NCBI RefSeq assembly: GCF_000981805.1 | Contig: NZ_CP011132.1 | Span: 2,666,001-2,730,000, forward strand | Reading direction: 5' to 3' | DNA from: Citrobacter amalonaticus Y19 | Lineage (GTDB): Bacteria; Pseudomonadota; Gammaproteobacteria; Enterobacterales; Enterobacteriaceae | DNA length: 64,000 nucleotides | Shown here: in pieces, positions 26,887 to 35,971 of the stretch | How the letters are laid out: the number at the start of each line of letters is the position of its first letter | How positions within the stretch are numbered: the stretch's first letter is position 1 | The notes under the pieces: model-generated | The model's database searches: none | What the model saw: only the letters and a program-made list of their open reading frames with translations | Told to the model about the DNA's origin: nothing | Position numbers and translations under genes: made by a program

Positions 26887-27255
26887 ATGACATGGGATAT
26901 AAGAGCAGCAACAAACTATGCAAAACGTCACGCTCATGCACACTCAATCAGGCAATGTGCTGAATATACACGAAAGGCAATCTATGCCGGAGGCATCGAT
27001 ATAGGACACACAGGGCATGCCAAAGATTATGGTTCTCTATTAATTAACGCGGGTTTCAGACCAGTCTCTCCCTATGAATCTTTGCGTGCAGGTGATGTTG
27101 TCATTTTGCAACCCTATGCGGGAGGAAATGCCAGCGGTCATATGGCTATTTTTGATGGGCAAGAATGGTATTCCGATTTCAGGCAGCGTGATATGTGGGC
27201 AGGTCCAGGTTACAGGACAGCAAGACCACAATATACGATATACAGGAGAAACTGA
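26887..27255 (+). CDS. CHAP/NlpC-P60-type amidase, Tae2-like candidate effector
   Basis: A 122-residue protein with no signal peptide. Cys24 in HSIRQCAEYTRKAI and His85 in NASGHMAIFDG are spaced as the catalytic Cys-His of CHAP peptidoglycan amidases; SDFRQRDMWAGPGYR follows. Small stand-alone domains of this kind are known as type VI amidase (Tae) effectors and as toxins. Ribosome site GGGAG is just upstream. The stop overlaps the start of a lipoprotein gene by one base, the layout expected for a toxin and its periplasmic immunity partner. The function is inferred; a housekeeping amidase is possible but would need export. The upstream 160 bp is very AT-rich. Confidence 0.7.
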   Translation: MTWDIRAATNYAKRHAHAHSIRQCAEYTRKAIYAGGIDIGHTGHAKDYGSLLINAGFRPVSPYESLRAGDVVILQPYAGGNASGHMAIFDGQEWYSDFRQRDMWAGPGYRTARPQYTIYRRN

Positions 27256-27788
27256 TGCGACTTATTCTGCCATTAATTCTTTTACTATTATCGGGATGTA
27301 GTGTTCACAATGATACAAGTAGTCGTAACATGGTGAATCAATTCTACCTTCAGTACATGACGATATACACCAGCGATAACGATGAGAGTCTCATCAATTA
27401 CACCAATCCGGTTTATGGAAAATATGTTTCAACTGAGATTATTCAAAGGCTGAAGCAAATTGACAATTATTATGAGCAGGAGATCGTGAATTCGGACTAC
27501 TTTATGTACGTGCAGGATTACGCACCGGAGTGGATCTCTACATTCCGCACCGGGACGGCCAGCGCTTTTCTGGGCGGCGAAAAAGTGGAAGTATGGCTTG
27601 GTGATTCCAGTACCCGTCTTATCCATTTACTGGTGTACACCCGTCGGGAAGATGGCCAATGGAAAATTTATCGAGTACGCGATCTTACGCACCAGTTTGA
27701 ACATCCGATCTACGATGCCGGTGCTATTGCCCGTGCCAGGGCGTGGTCTGCAGAAATCGCGCCAGAATACGAACCGCTTAAAAAGTAA
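27255..27788 (+). CDS. Lipoprotein, candidate immunity partner of the CHAP protein
   Basis: A 177-residue protein with a lipoprotein signal: MRLILPLILLLLSGCSVHND, where LSGC is the lipobox and Cys15 the lipidated residue; Ser at +2... is actually followed by Val, with no Asp at +2, so outer-membrane sorting is expected. The body (YTSDNDESLINY, then VEVWLGDSSTRLIHLLVYTRRED and DGQWKIYRVRDL) looks like a small NTF2/DUF3828-type fold as in YbjP-like lipoproteins. It starts within the stop codon of the CHAP gene (TGATG at 27253-27257) after AGGAGA. It ends in a bidirectional terminator. Immunity to the amidase is inferred from context only. Confidence 0.75.
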   Translation: MRLILPLILLLLSGCSVHNDTSSRNMVNQFYLQYMTIYTSDNDESLINYTNPVYGKYVSTEIIQRLKQIDNYYEQEIVNSDYFMYVQDYAPEWISTFRTGTASAFLGGEKVEVWLGDSSTRLIHLLVYTRREDGQWKIYRVRDLTHQFEHPIYDAGAIARARAWSAEIAPEYEPLKK

Positions 27789-27815
27789 AAAGGGAGCCGC
27801 TTGGCTCCCTTTTTC
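27788..27815. terminator. Bidirectional terminator, lipoprotein/fabB
   Basis: GGGAGCC and GGCTCCC form a stem with loop GCTT, flanked by A-run and T-run, so it can serve both converging genes. Confidence 0.9.
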
Positions 27816-27828
27816 GTCAACAACGGTC

Positions 27829-29046
27829 TTACGCTTTCAGCTTACGCATCACCAGCGTGGCGTTGGTACCGCCGAAACCGAAGCTGTTGGACATGACGGT
27901 GGTCAGTTCACGATCGAGAGTTTCGGTCACGATGTTCAGACCGGCAGCCTGCTCGTCCATCTCTTCAATGTTGATGCTCGGTGCGACAAAGCCGTGTTCC
28001 AGCATCAGCAGAGAGTAAATCGCTTCCTGTACGCCTGCGGCACCCAGAGAGTGACCGGTCATCGCTTTGGTCGCAGAGATAGCCGGGCTGTTATCGCCAA
28101 ACACTTCGCGAATCGCACCCAGTTCTTTCACATCACCCACCGGCGTAGAAGTCCCGTGGGAGTTCAGGTAGTCGATTGGGGTATCAACGCCGTGCATCGC
28201 CATCTGCATGCAGCGCACCGCGCCTTCACCAGACGGTGCAACCATGTCAGCGCCATCAGACGTCGCGCCGTATCCCACGATTTCCGCGTAGATATGCGCG
28301 CCACGCGCCAGTGCATGTTCCAGCTCTTCGACCACGACCATACCGCCGCCGCCGGCGATAACAAAACCGTCACGGTGCGCGTCATAGGTACGGGAAGCTT
28401 TAGCAGGCTGGTCGTTATATTTGGTGGACAGTGCGCCCATCGCGTCGAATTCACAGGCCATTTCCCAGCCCAACTCTTCGCCGCCGCCAGCAAATACGAT
28501 GTCCTGTTTGCCCAGTTGAATCTGCTCAACCGCATTACCGATGCAGTGTGCGGAGGTCGCACAGGCAGAGCTGATGGAGTAGTTCACGCCGTGAATTTTG
28601 AACGGTGTTGCAAGGCAGGCGGAAACCGCGGAGCCCATCGCTTTGGTGACCACATACGGGCCAACCGCCTTCAGGCCGCGCGGGCTACGCATGGCGTCAG
28701 CACCGAATACCTGCGCTTTGGAAGAGCCACCAGAACCGGCAATCAGGCCAACGCGCGGGTTGTTCTGATACGCTTCTTCACTCAGGCCTGCATCCGCAAT
28801 CGCTTCACGCATGGAGAGATAGGCATAAATAGAGGCATCGTTCATGAAACGAACCACCTTACGGTCGATCAAACCAGTGGTGTCCAGTTTGACGTTGCCC
28901 CATACGTGGCTGCGCATTCCTGCATCTTTAAACTCGTCAGAAAAAGTGATCCCTGAACGTCCTTCACGCAGAGATGCCAGGACTTCCTGCTGGTTATTAC
29001 CGATGCTGGAAACGATGCCCAAGCCAGTAATCACTGCACGTTTCAT
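27829..29046 (-). CDS. fabB: 3-oxoacyl-ACP synthase I FabB
   Basis: A 405-residue thiolase-fold condensing enzyme needed for unsaturated fatty acid synthesis. The active-site Cys lies in SSACATSAHCIG (Cys162), and the two catalytic His are in NSHGTSTPVGD and TGHSLGAAGVQE. GGTNATLVMRK at the C-terminus is conserved. The upstream region carries a FabR-type palindrome. It is divergent from mnmC. Confidence 0.98.
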   Translation of the reverse strand: MKRAVITGLGIVSSIGNNQQEVLASLREGRSGITFSDEFKDAGMRSHVWGNVKLDTTGLIDRKVVRFMNDASIYAYLSMREAIADAGLSEEAYQNNPRVGLIAGSGGSSKAQVFGADAMRSPRGLKAVGPYVVTKAMGSAVSACLATPFKIHGVNYSISSACATSAHCIGNAVEQIQLGKQDIVFAGGGEELGWEMACEFDAMGALSTKYNDQPAKASRTYDAHRDGFVIAGGGGMVVVEELEHALARGAHIYAEIVGYGATSDGADMVAPSGEGAVRCMQMAMHGVDTPIDYLNSHGTSTPVGDVKELGAIREVFGDNSPAISATKAMTGHSLGAAGVQEAIYSLLMLEHGFVAPSINIEEMDEQAAGLNIVTETLDRELTTVMSNSFGFGGTNATLVMRKLKA

Positions 29047-29093
29047 TCAATACCTCTGTAATCGCACTATAGTAAGTTTCGATTGGCACAATA

Positions 29094-29109
29094 GCGTACA
29101 CTTGTACGC
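29094..29109. promoter_or_regulatory. FabR-type operator of fabB
   Basis: GCGTACACTTGTACGC is a dyad of 7-bp arms (GCGTACA/TGTACGC) about 50 bp upstream of the fabB start, matching the FabR operator form known for fabA and fabB. Confidence 0.75.
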
Positions 29110-29203
29110 CGAACAAGTCCGATCAGCCAATTTGTACTGAAATTTGCGCCGCCTGGCACACATCGCTAAGATCGTGACACTGCCTGTCAGACGAGTAACT
29201 TAC

Positions 29204-31216
29204 GTGAAACAATACGCTATACAACCCGCCAACCTCGAATTCAACGCTGAGGGTACACCTGTTTCCCGAGATTTTGACGACGTCTACTTTTCCAACGACA
29301 ACGGTCTGGAAGAGACGCGCTATGTTTTCCTCGGCGGCAACCGAATCACCGAACGCTTTGCACAACATTCTCGCCCGCTGTTTGTGGTGGCGGAGAGTGG
29401 TTTCGGCACCGGCCTGAACTTTCTCACGCTCTGGCAGGCGTTTGCTGCATTTCGCGCCACTCAGCCCGAGGCTACGCTACAAAGATTACATTTCATCAGT
29501 TTTGAAAAATTTCCGCTGACCCGTGACGATCTTACTGCGGCACATCAGCGCTGGCCGGAGCTCGCTGAATTTGCCGGGAAACTTCAGGCCCAGTGGCCGT
29601 TGCCGCTGGCGGGTTGTCACCGTCTGCTGCTGGATGAAGGGCGCGTCACGCTCGATCTCTGGTTTGGCGATATCAATGAACTCACCGATCAACTCGATGA
29701 CAGCCTGAATCAAAAAGTCGACGCCTGGTTTCTTGATGGTTTCGCCCCGGCCAAAAACCCGGACATGTGGACGCCAACGCTGTTTAACGCGATGGCGAGA
29801 CTGGCTCGACCGGGCGGTACGCTGGCGACCTTTACATCTGCCGGATTTGTTCGTCGCGGTTTACAGGATGCCGGTTTTACCATGCAGAAATGCAAAGGCT
29901 TTGGTCGCAAGCGCGAGATGCTGCGCGGCGTGATGGAACACGCTCCCGCGCTGCCGGCATCAATGCCGTGGTTTTCCCGTCAGGGCAGTGAAAAACGCGA
30001 GGTCGCTCTGATTGGCGGCGGGATTGCCAGCGCGCTGCTTTCGCTGGCGCTGTTGCGCCGCGGCTGGCAGGTCACGCTCTATTGCGCGGATGATAAACCC
30101 GCCCAGGGCGCGTCCGGCAACCGTCAGGGGGCGCTCTATCCTCTTCTCAGCAAACACGACGCGGCAATAAACCTCTTTTTCCCCGCTGCATTTACGTTCG
30201 CCCGTCGTCTCTATGACGCCCTGCCTGTCCGGTTCGATCACGACTGGTGTGGCGTCACGCAACTGGGCTGGGACGACAAGAGTCAGCAGAAAATCGCGCA
30301 GATGCTGTTGCTGGACTTACCCTCAGCGCTGGCAAACGCCGTTGATGCCCTACAGGCGCGACACCTTACCGGTGTCGAAACCGGCTGTGGCGGCGTGACG
30401 TACCCTCTGGGCGGCTGGCTGTGCCCGGCGCAATTAACCGCAGCCGTACTTCTGCTTGCCGAAAAACAGGGATTACGCTGTCACTATCAGCATTCGCTGG
30501 CGACACTTAACCAGTCTGCATCCGGCTGGGATTTGCACTTTACGAACGGTTATCGCGCTGACCATGCGGTGGTGGTACTGGCCAACGGTCATCAGATTAA
30601 CCATTTCACGCAGACACAACCGTTACCCGTCTACCCTGTTGCCGGTCAGGTCAGCCATATTCCGACGACGCCAGCGCTTTGTGGGATCCGTCAGGTGCTG
30701 TGCTATGACGGCTATCTCACGCCGCAGAACCCGGCTAATCAGCAGCACTGTATCGGTGCCAGCTACCATCGCGGCAGTGAAGAGACGCAGTATCGGGAAG
30801 ACGATCAGCAGCAGAATCGACAGCGCCTGATTGACTGCTTCCCGGCGGCGGAATGGGCAAAAGAGGTCGATGTCAGCGACAACGCGGCGCGCTGCGGCGT
30901 ACGCTGCGCCACTCGCGATCATTTGCCGATGGTGGGAAGCGTTCCGGACTATGCCGCCACGCTGGTACAGTACGCTGATTTAGCCGACAACAAAGCAGGC
31001 GCGGCGAGTGCGCCGGTGTATGATGATTTGTTTATGCTGGGTGCGCTGGGTTCCCGCGGGCTGTGCTCCGCGCCCCTGTGCGCAGAAATTCTGGCCTCAC
31101 AGATGAGTGATGAACCGGTGCCGATGGATGCCGCCACGCTGGCAGCATTAAATCCAAATCGTTTATGGGTGCGGAAATTGTTGAAAGGGAAAGCGGTTAA
31201 AACACCGATGGGATAA
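29204..31216 (+). CDS. mnmC: Bifunctional tRNA mnm5s2U methyltransferase/oxidoreductase MnmC
   Basis: A 670-residue two-domain enzyme that finishes 5-methylaminomethyl-2-thiouridine at tRNA wobble position 34. The N-terminal SAM methyltransferase half has ESGFGTGLNFLTLWQAF and LDGFAPAKNPDMW. The C-terminal FAD oxidoreductase half, from about residue 265, starts with ALIGGGIASALLSLALLRRG. I use GTG at 29204 because the protein then begins VKQYAIQPANLEFNAEGTP, the family N-terminus; an upstream ATG at 29144 would overlap promoter sequence. Length matches E. coli (668). Confidence 0.95.
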   Translation: MKQYAIQPANLEFNAEGTPVSRDFDDVYFSNDNGLEETRYVFLGGNRITERFAQHSRPLFVVAESGFGTGLNFLTLWQAFAAFRATQPEATLQRLHFISFEKFPLTRDDLTAAHQRWPELAEFAGKLQAQWPLPLAGCHRLLLDEGRVTLDLWFGDINELTDQLDDSLNQKVDAWFLDGFAPAKNPDMWTPTLFNAMARLARPGGTLATFTSAGFVRRGLQDAGFTMQKCKGFGRKREMLRGVMEHAPALPASMPWFSRQGSEKREVALIGGGIASALLSLALLRRGWQVTLYCADDKPAQGASGNRQGALYPLLSKHDAAINLFFPAAFTFARRLYDALPVRFDHDWCGVTQLGWDDKSQQKIAQMLLLDLPSALANAVDALQARHLTGVETGCGGVTYPLGGWLCPAQLTAAVLLLAEKQGLRCHYQHSLATLNQSASGWDLHFTNGYRADHAVVVLANGHQINHFTQTQPLPVYPVAGQVSHIPTTPALCGIRQVLCYDGYLTPQNPANQQHCIGASYHRGSEETQYREDDQQQNRQRLIDCFPAAEWAKEVDVSDNAARCGVRCATRDHLPMVGSVPDYAATLVQYADLADNKAGAASAPVYDDLFMLGALGSRGLCSAPLCAEILASQMSDEPVPMDAATLAALNPNRLWVRKLLKGKAVKTPMG

Positions 31217-31222
31217 ACAAAC

Positions 31223-31257
31223 GCGCCATCCGGCAAGGTAACCAGGCCGGATGGCGG
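31223..31257. repeat. REP/BIME between mnmC and yfcL
   Basis: CGCCATCCGGC (31224-31234) and GCCGGATGGCG (31246-31256) form a perfect inverted repeat in the convergent mnmC-yfcL gap. Confidence 0.88.
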
Positions 31258-31265
31258 TATCGTGA

Positions 31266-31541
31266 TTATTGCGTTGCTTTCTGGAACAGCGTGTCCCACA
31301 TCTCTTTCACTAACGCCTGATCGCGCGGCGACAACTCACCGGCACCGATCGCGTTTTCCAGGCTGCGGGTGACGTTGGCATAGACGGCCTGAGCAGAATG
31401 GTCATCTGTACCTTCCAGTTCTGCAACGGCTAACGTCAGGTGGCCACGCAAATATCCACTGGCAAACAGCTCATCATCGCTTGCATGCTCTACCATGTCA
31501 TCGATTAATGCCAGAATGCGTGATTCAAACTCCGCGATCAT
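31266..31541 (-). CDS. yfcL: YfcL family protein
   Basis: A 91-residue, acidic, helical cytoplasmic protein starting MIAEFESRILALIDDMVEHA. It matches the YfcL family in length and position between mnmC and epmC. No catalytic motif is visible and no function is known to me. Confidence 0.9.
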   Translation of the reverse strand: MIAEFESRILALIDDMVEHASDDELFASGYLRGHLTLAVAELEGTDDHSAQAVYANVTRSLENAIGAGELSPRDQALVKEMWDTLFQKATQ

Positions 31542-31572
31542 CTTCTTTCCTCATTGTAACGTGGCGCTGGCT

Positions 31573-32121
31573 TTAGTTGAGCGCTTCTGGCCACGGGAAC
31601 TGTTCCGCCGTAAGTTCAGGCGTGTGATAATAATTCTGTAATGCCTTAATGAAGCGCGCCGGACGTTCGGGAATGCCGCTCTCCAGATACGTCATCACCT
31701 GCGCATGAACCCGACGCTGGAACACCACGCGGTCCGGTTCAAAATCGCCTTCCAGGTTGTCGCAACTGACGTTAAACGGATACCCCGCCGCCACGCAGAA
31801 CAACCAGTCAAACGCCTGGGGCTTCACTTCCACATCTTCAAACTGCCCCTGCGTCGCCGCATCGCGACCGTCCGGACAATACCAGTAGCCGAAATCCACC
31901 CGTTCGCGGCGCGCCTTTCCGGCAATGCACCAGTGCGAAATCTCATGCAATGCGCTGGCGTAAAAGCCGTGCGCAAAGACAATCCGGTGATACGGGATCT
32001 CTGCATCAGCAGGAAGATAGATCGGTTCGTCGTCGCCTTTAATCAGACGGGTATTAAAATCATCGGCAAAGCAGCCGTTAAAAATGTCAATCAACTGTTC
32101 GTAGCGGTGCGTACTGTTCAT
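31573..32121 (-). CDS. epmC: Elongation factor P hydroxylase EpmC
   Basis: A 182-residue protein (formerly YfcM) that hydroxylates the modified Lys34 of EF-P after EpmA/EpmB action. The metal-site region LHEISHWCIAGKARR and the stretch VDFGYWYCPDGRD are visible around residues 55-85. Its start overlaps the yfcA stop by one base, so the genes are coupled. Confidence 0.94.
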   Translation of the reverse strand: MNSTHRYEQLIDIFNGCFADDFNTRLIKGDDEPIYLPADAEIPYHRIVFAHGFYASALHEISHWCIAGKARRERVDFGYWYCPDGRDAATQGQFEDVEVKPQAFDWLFCVAAGYPFNVSCDNLEGDFEPDRVVFQRRVHAQVMTYLESGIPERPARFIKALQNYYHTPELTAEQFPWPEALN

Positions 32122-32930
32122 TAATTCATCCCCAGCCAGTGGAGAATCTCCTGTCCATGGTTATCATAAATAAGTTTGATGCTCATCACAGCCGAGACGA
32201 TGACGATCATCGGCCGAATCAGCTTTTGTCCTTTGCTCAGTACCAGTCGGGAGCCCATCCGCGCCCCGAGAAATTGTCCGATCAGCATGACAAAGCCGGT
32301 GGCCCAAATCACTTTCCCGCCGATAATAAACAGCAGCAGGCCGCCAATATTGGAGGTGGCATTCAGCACCTTGGCGTGGGCCGTCGATTTCGCGAGGTTA
32401 TAGCCGCACAGCATGACAAATGACAACGCGTAAAATGAGCCTGCCGCCGGGCCAAAGAAGCCATCGTAAAAGCCCACGCAGCCCCCGGCGATCAGGGCAA
32501 ATGGCAAACCGTACAGACGACGCTGCCGGTCTTCCTCACCCACTTTCGGCATCAGCAAAAAGTAGAGGCCAATGCAGATAACCAGAACAGGCAGGATCTG
32601 ACGTAACACGTCTGACTGCACATGTTGCACCAGCAGTGCGCCGCTCATCGAGCCAATAAACGTCATTGCGATATTGAGCTTCTGCTCGGCGAGGTTGACC
32701 ACCTTACGGCGAATAAAGTAAATAGACGCAGAAATCGAACCGCCGCAAGCCTGCAACTTGTTGGTCGCCAGCGCCTGCGCGGGAGACATCCCTGCCGCCA
32801 TCAGCGCAGGGATGGTCAACAGACCCCCGCCCCCCGCCAGTGAGTCGATAAATCCAGCCAACATTGCCACGAAAAACAACACCATCAACAATAGCGGTGA
32901 GACCATAAACAGGTCTGCAAAATTATCCAT
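32121..32930 (-). CDS. yfcA: TauE/SafE-family permease YfcA
   Basis: A 269-residue inner-membrane protein with about eight helices. The family signatures AGFIDSLAGGGGLLTIPAL near residue 25 and GFYDGFFGPAAGSFYAL near 155 are the two TauE/SafE repeats. Members carry sulfonates or other organic anions; the substrate here is unknown. It shares one base with mepA upstream and one with epmC downstream. Confidence 0.92.
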   Translation of the reverse strand: MDNFADLFMVSPLLLMVLFFVAMLAGFIDSLAGGGGLLTIPALMAAGMSPAQALATNKLQACGGSISASIYFIRRKVVNLAEQKLNIAMTFIGSMSGALLVQHVQSDVLRQILPVLVICIGLYFLLMPKVGEEDRQRRLYGLPFALIAGGCVGFYDGFFGPAAGSFYALSFVMLCGYNLAKSTAHAKVLNATSNIGGLLLFIIGGKVIWATGFVMLIGQFLGARMGSRLVLSKGQKLIRPMIVIVSAVMSIKLIYDNHGQEILHWLGMN

Positions 32931-33754
32931 TAAAGTACATGCTCATCCAGTAGCGCCTGGCAGGAAGGCGGCAACGGAGGCGGTGTCTTCTTCTCAGGCT
33001 TTGTTGTTCCAGGTTTTGGTGTTTCAAACCAACTTTGTAACTCCGCGCCACAGCCATCGCCCGGAGGAGGCAAAGGTTGATCTTCGCACTCAAGGCTGCC
33101 GGCAGGACAGCGTAATCGTACATGCATATGCGCACGATGCTGGAACCACGGTCGCACTTTACGTAACCAGTCGCGATCGGTACCGGCATCCAGACAAAGT
33201 TGTTGTTTTATGGCAGGATTTACAAAAATACGGGTGACGTCGTTATCTTCCGCCGCCAGCTTAATCAGGCTGGAGATTTCCGGTTTCCACAAGGTCGGCA
33301 CCACATGTTTACCGTCACCAGCGACCAAATCCAGCGCCTGGGGACGCAGCAACTGCGCCTGAGTCCAGCGTGTTTTTGGCAGTTGCAAGAAAATGTCCAC
33401 ATCCAGACCGGTCTGATGGCTGGCATGTCCGCTAGTAAATCGGCCACCGGCGGGCATTCCCATGTCGCCAATCAGCACCGTTCCCAGTCCAAGATTGTTC
33501 ACCTGTGTACTGAGGCGCTGAATAAACATCACCAGATCGGGATGGCCGAAATAGCGGCGCTGATCGGTACGCATCACCTGATAGTGCTCGGACTGCACGG
33601 GAAGCGTGTCTGCCCCCACAATGCAGCCGTTCGAGAAACCACCAATTGACTGCGCGCTGCCCGGCACGGGCTGGGTAATTTTCTGCCACGGCGTCGCCGC
33701 CAGGCTGGCCGTGCTGGCAAGCAGGGCCAGCAGTGCTATCGCGGTTTTTTTCAT
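32930..33754 (-). CDS. mepA: Penicillin-insensitive murein endopeptidase MepA
   Basis: A 274-residue periplasmic LAS-type metallopeptidase that cuts D-Ala-meso-DAP crosslinks. The signal peptide is MKKTAIALLALLASTASLAA. Zinc ligands lie in SHQTGLDVDIFLQL (HxxxxxxxD) and in HRAHMHVRLRCP (HxH). It starts 3 bp downstream of the aroC stop and runs into yfcA, making an aroC-mepA-yfcA-epmC operon. Confidence 0.96.
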   Translation of the reverse strand: MKKTAIALLALLASTASLAATPWQKITQPVPGSAQSIGGFSNGCIVGADTLPVQSEHYQVMRTDQRRYFGHPDLVMFIQRLSTQVNNLGLGTVLIGDMGMPAGGRFTSGHASHQTGLDVDIFLQLPKTRWTQAQLLRPQALDLVAGDGKHVVPTLWKPEISSLIKLAAEDNDVTRIFVNPAIKQQLCLDAGTDRDWLRKVRPWFQHRAHMHVRLRCPAGSLECEDQPLPPPGDGCGAELQSWFETPKPGTTKPEKKTPPPLPPSCQALLDEHVL

Positions 33755-33757
33755 TTC

Positions 33758-34843
33758 TTACCAGCGTGGAATATCCGTTTTGACATCCGCATTTTGCGCC
33801 CGTTGACGTAACAGGTGATCCATCAGCACGATCGCCAGCATTGCTTCTGCGATCGGTACGGCGCGGATCCCCACGCACGGATCGTGACGACCTTTGGTGA
33901 TCATCTCCACCTCTTCGCCAAAGCGATTAATGGTGCGCCCCGGAACGGTAATACTGGACGTCGGTTTCAGCGCCATATGGGCCACGATCTGCTGACCGCT
34001 GCTGATCCCGCCCAGAATACCGCCAGCGTGATTGCTCTGGAACCCCTCTTTGGTGATTTCGTCACGGTTCTGACTGCCGCGCAGCGCCACGACATCAAAT
34101 CCGTCGCCAATTTCGACGCCTTTCACCGCGTTGATGCTCATCAGCGCGTGGGCGATGTCGGCATCGAGACGATCAAAGACCGGTTCGCCCAGCCCCGCCG
34201 GGACGCCGCTGGCGACCACGGTCACCTTCGCGCCGATGGAATCGCCCTCTTTTTTCAGTGCACGCATCAGTTCATCAAGCGCCTCAATCTTATCCGGGTC
34301 CGGACAGAAGAAAGGGTTAAGCTCTACCTGCGACCAGTCTTTGACTGCCAGCGGAATGTCGCCCATCTGGGTCAGACAGCCCTGAATAACGATGCCAAAC
34401 TTTTCGGTGAGATATTTTTTTGCAATCGCCCCTGCCGCCACGCGCATCGCGGTTTCTCGCGCAGAGGAACGTCCGCCGCCGCGATAATCGCGCAGGCCAT
34501 ATTTCTGCTCGTAGGTGTAATCCGCGTGTCCGGGACGAAACACGTCCTTGATGGCGCTGTAGTCCTGCGAACGCTGGTCGGTGTTTTCAATCAACAGACC
34601 AATGCTGGTGCCTGTTGTGACGCCTTCAAACACGCCGGAAAGGATTTTGACCTGATCCGGTTCGCGACGCTGCGTCGTGTAACGCGACGTGCCAGGGCGA
34701 CGTCTGTCGAGATCGTGTTGCAGGTCAGCTTCCGTCAGCGGAATGCCCGGCGGCACACCGTCGACGATACAACCGAGCGCCAGCCCGTGCGATTCGCCGA
34801 AGGTGGTTACACGAAAGAGTTGTCCAATTGTATTTCCTGCCAT
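33758..34843 (-). CDS. aroC: Chorismate synthase AroC
   Basis: A 361-residue FMN-dependent enzyme converting EPSP to chorismate. Signatures are MAGNTIGQLFRVTTFGESHG at the N-terminus, the RPGHADYTY-containing central motif and DYRGGGRSSARETAMRVAAG, then RHDPCVGIRAVPIAEAM near the end. It follows prmB by 26 bp. Confidence 0.98.
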   Translation of the reverse strand: MAGNTIGQLFRVTTFGESHGLALGCIVDGVPPGIPLTEADLQHDLDRRRPGTSRYTTQRREPDQVKILSGVFEGVTTGTSIGLLIENTDQRSQDYSAIKDVFRPGHADYTYEQKYGLRDYRGGGRSSARETAMRVAAGAIAKKYLTEKFGIVIQGCLTQMGDIPLAVKDWSQVELNPFFCPDPDKIEALDELMRALKKEGDSIGAKVTVVASGVPAGLGEPVFDRLDADIAHALMSINAVKGVEIGDGFDVVALRGSQNRDEITKEGFQSNHAGGILGGISSGQQIVAHMALKPTSSITVPGRTINRFGEEVEMITKGRHDPCVGIRAVPIAEAMLAIVLMDHLLRQRAQNADVKTDIPRW

Positions 34844-34869
34844 TGCGGTCTCGTTGTTGTCGTTGTGGT

Positions 34870-35802
34870 TTAATCTTTATAGAGGCTGAAGTGCTCGCGG
34901 GCAGCAATCAACTCGGCTTTGGTCAGCATAAAGACGCCATCGCCGCCATTGTCAAATTCCAGCCAGGTGAACGGGACATCCGGATATTGTTCCATCAGAT
35001 GTACCATGCTGTTACCGACTTCACAAATCAGAATACCGTCATCAGACAGGTAATCCGGCGCGTTGCCCAGAATACGACGGGTAAGTTTCAGGCCGTCAGT
35101 GCCGGACGCTAGCCCCAGTTCCGGCTCGTGACGATATTCGTTAGGCAGATCGGACATATCTTCCGCGTCAACGTACGGCGGGTTGGTCACGATCAGGTCG
35201 TACTGCACTTTTGGCAGGTCACGGAACAGATCGGAGCGAATGGGCGTGACGTGATGGATTAGACCGTGCTCTTCAATGTTACGTTCGGTCACGGCCAGCG
35301 CGTCCGCCGAGATATCTACCGCATCGACTTCCGCTTCCGGGAAGGCGTAGGCGCAGGCAATCGCGATACAGCCGCTGCCGGTGCACATATCCAGTATGAG
35401 GTGAGGTTGCTGTGAAATCAGCCCCGCAAAGCGGTTGTTGATCAGCTCGCCAATTGGAGAGCGCGGCACCAGCACGCGTTCGTCAACATAGAACTCATGG
35501 CCGCAGAACCAGGCTTTATTGGTCAGATAGGCCACCGGGATACGTTCATTCACGCGACGGATCACGCGCTCAACAATACGGTGGCGTTCGCTGGAGGTCA
35601 GGCGCGCGGTACGCATGTCTTCGGGAATATCCAGCGGCAGGTACAGCGAGGGCAGCACCAGCTGTACGGCTTCATCCCACGGGTTATCGGTCCCGTGACC
35701 GTACCAGATATTCGCCGCACTAAAACGGCTGACCGCCCAGCGCAACATGTCCTGAATGGTATGCAGATCACTCACTGCTTCATCAACGAAAATTTTATCC
35801 AT
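34870..35802 (-). CDS. prmB: 50S ribosomal protein L3 Gln methyltransferase PrmB
   Basis: A 310-residue SAM methyltransferase. The SAM-binding motif I is LILDMCTGSGCIAIACAYAF, and the catalytic NPPY motif is IVTNPPYVDAEDM. It methylates a Gln of ribosomal protein L3. It is first of the aroC operon and divergent from smrB. Confidence 0.96.
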   Translation of the reverse strand: MDKIFVDEAVSDLHTIQDMLRWAVSRFSAANIWYGHGTDNPWDEAVQLVLPSLYLPLDIPEDMRTARLTSSERHRIVERVIRRVNERIPVAYLTNKAWFCGHEFYVDERVLVPRSPIGELINNRFAGLISQQPHLILDMCTGSGCIAIACAYAFPEAEVDAVDISADALAVTERNIEEHGLIHHVTPIRSDLFRDLPKVQYDLIVTNPPYVDAEDMSDLPNEYRHEPELGLASGTDGLKLTRRILGNAPDYLSDDGILICEVGNSMVHLMEQYPDVPFTWLEFDNGGDGVFMLTKAELIAAREHFSLYKD

Positions 35803-35971
35803 CTGTTCCTCCAGGGCATGCTCGCATTAATTTCGGCGGCTAGTTTGCCATGAAGACGGCGATAAATCAGCAATCACGCAGGGGTAGCCGGGTGAAAATT
35901 GCGTTTTGAGCATTCGCATCCGCATCGAGTCGGGTAAACTAACGGATAATAAAAAAAGATGAGACCGCAGA

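Noticed and set aside
27598..28956. Long plus-strand frame over fabB
   Set aside because: It is the antisense shadow of the clearly coding fabB gene; high-GC codon use keeps it open.
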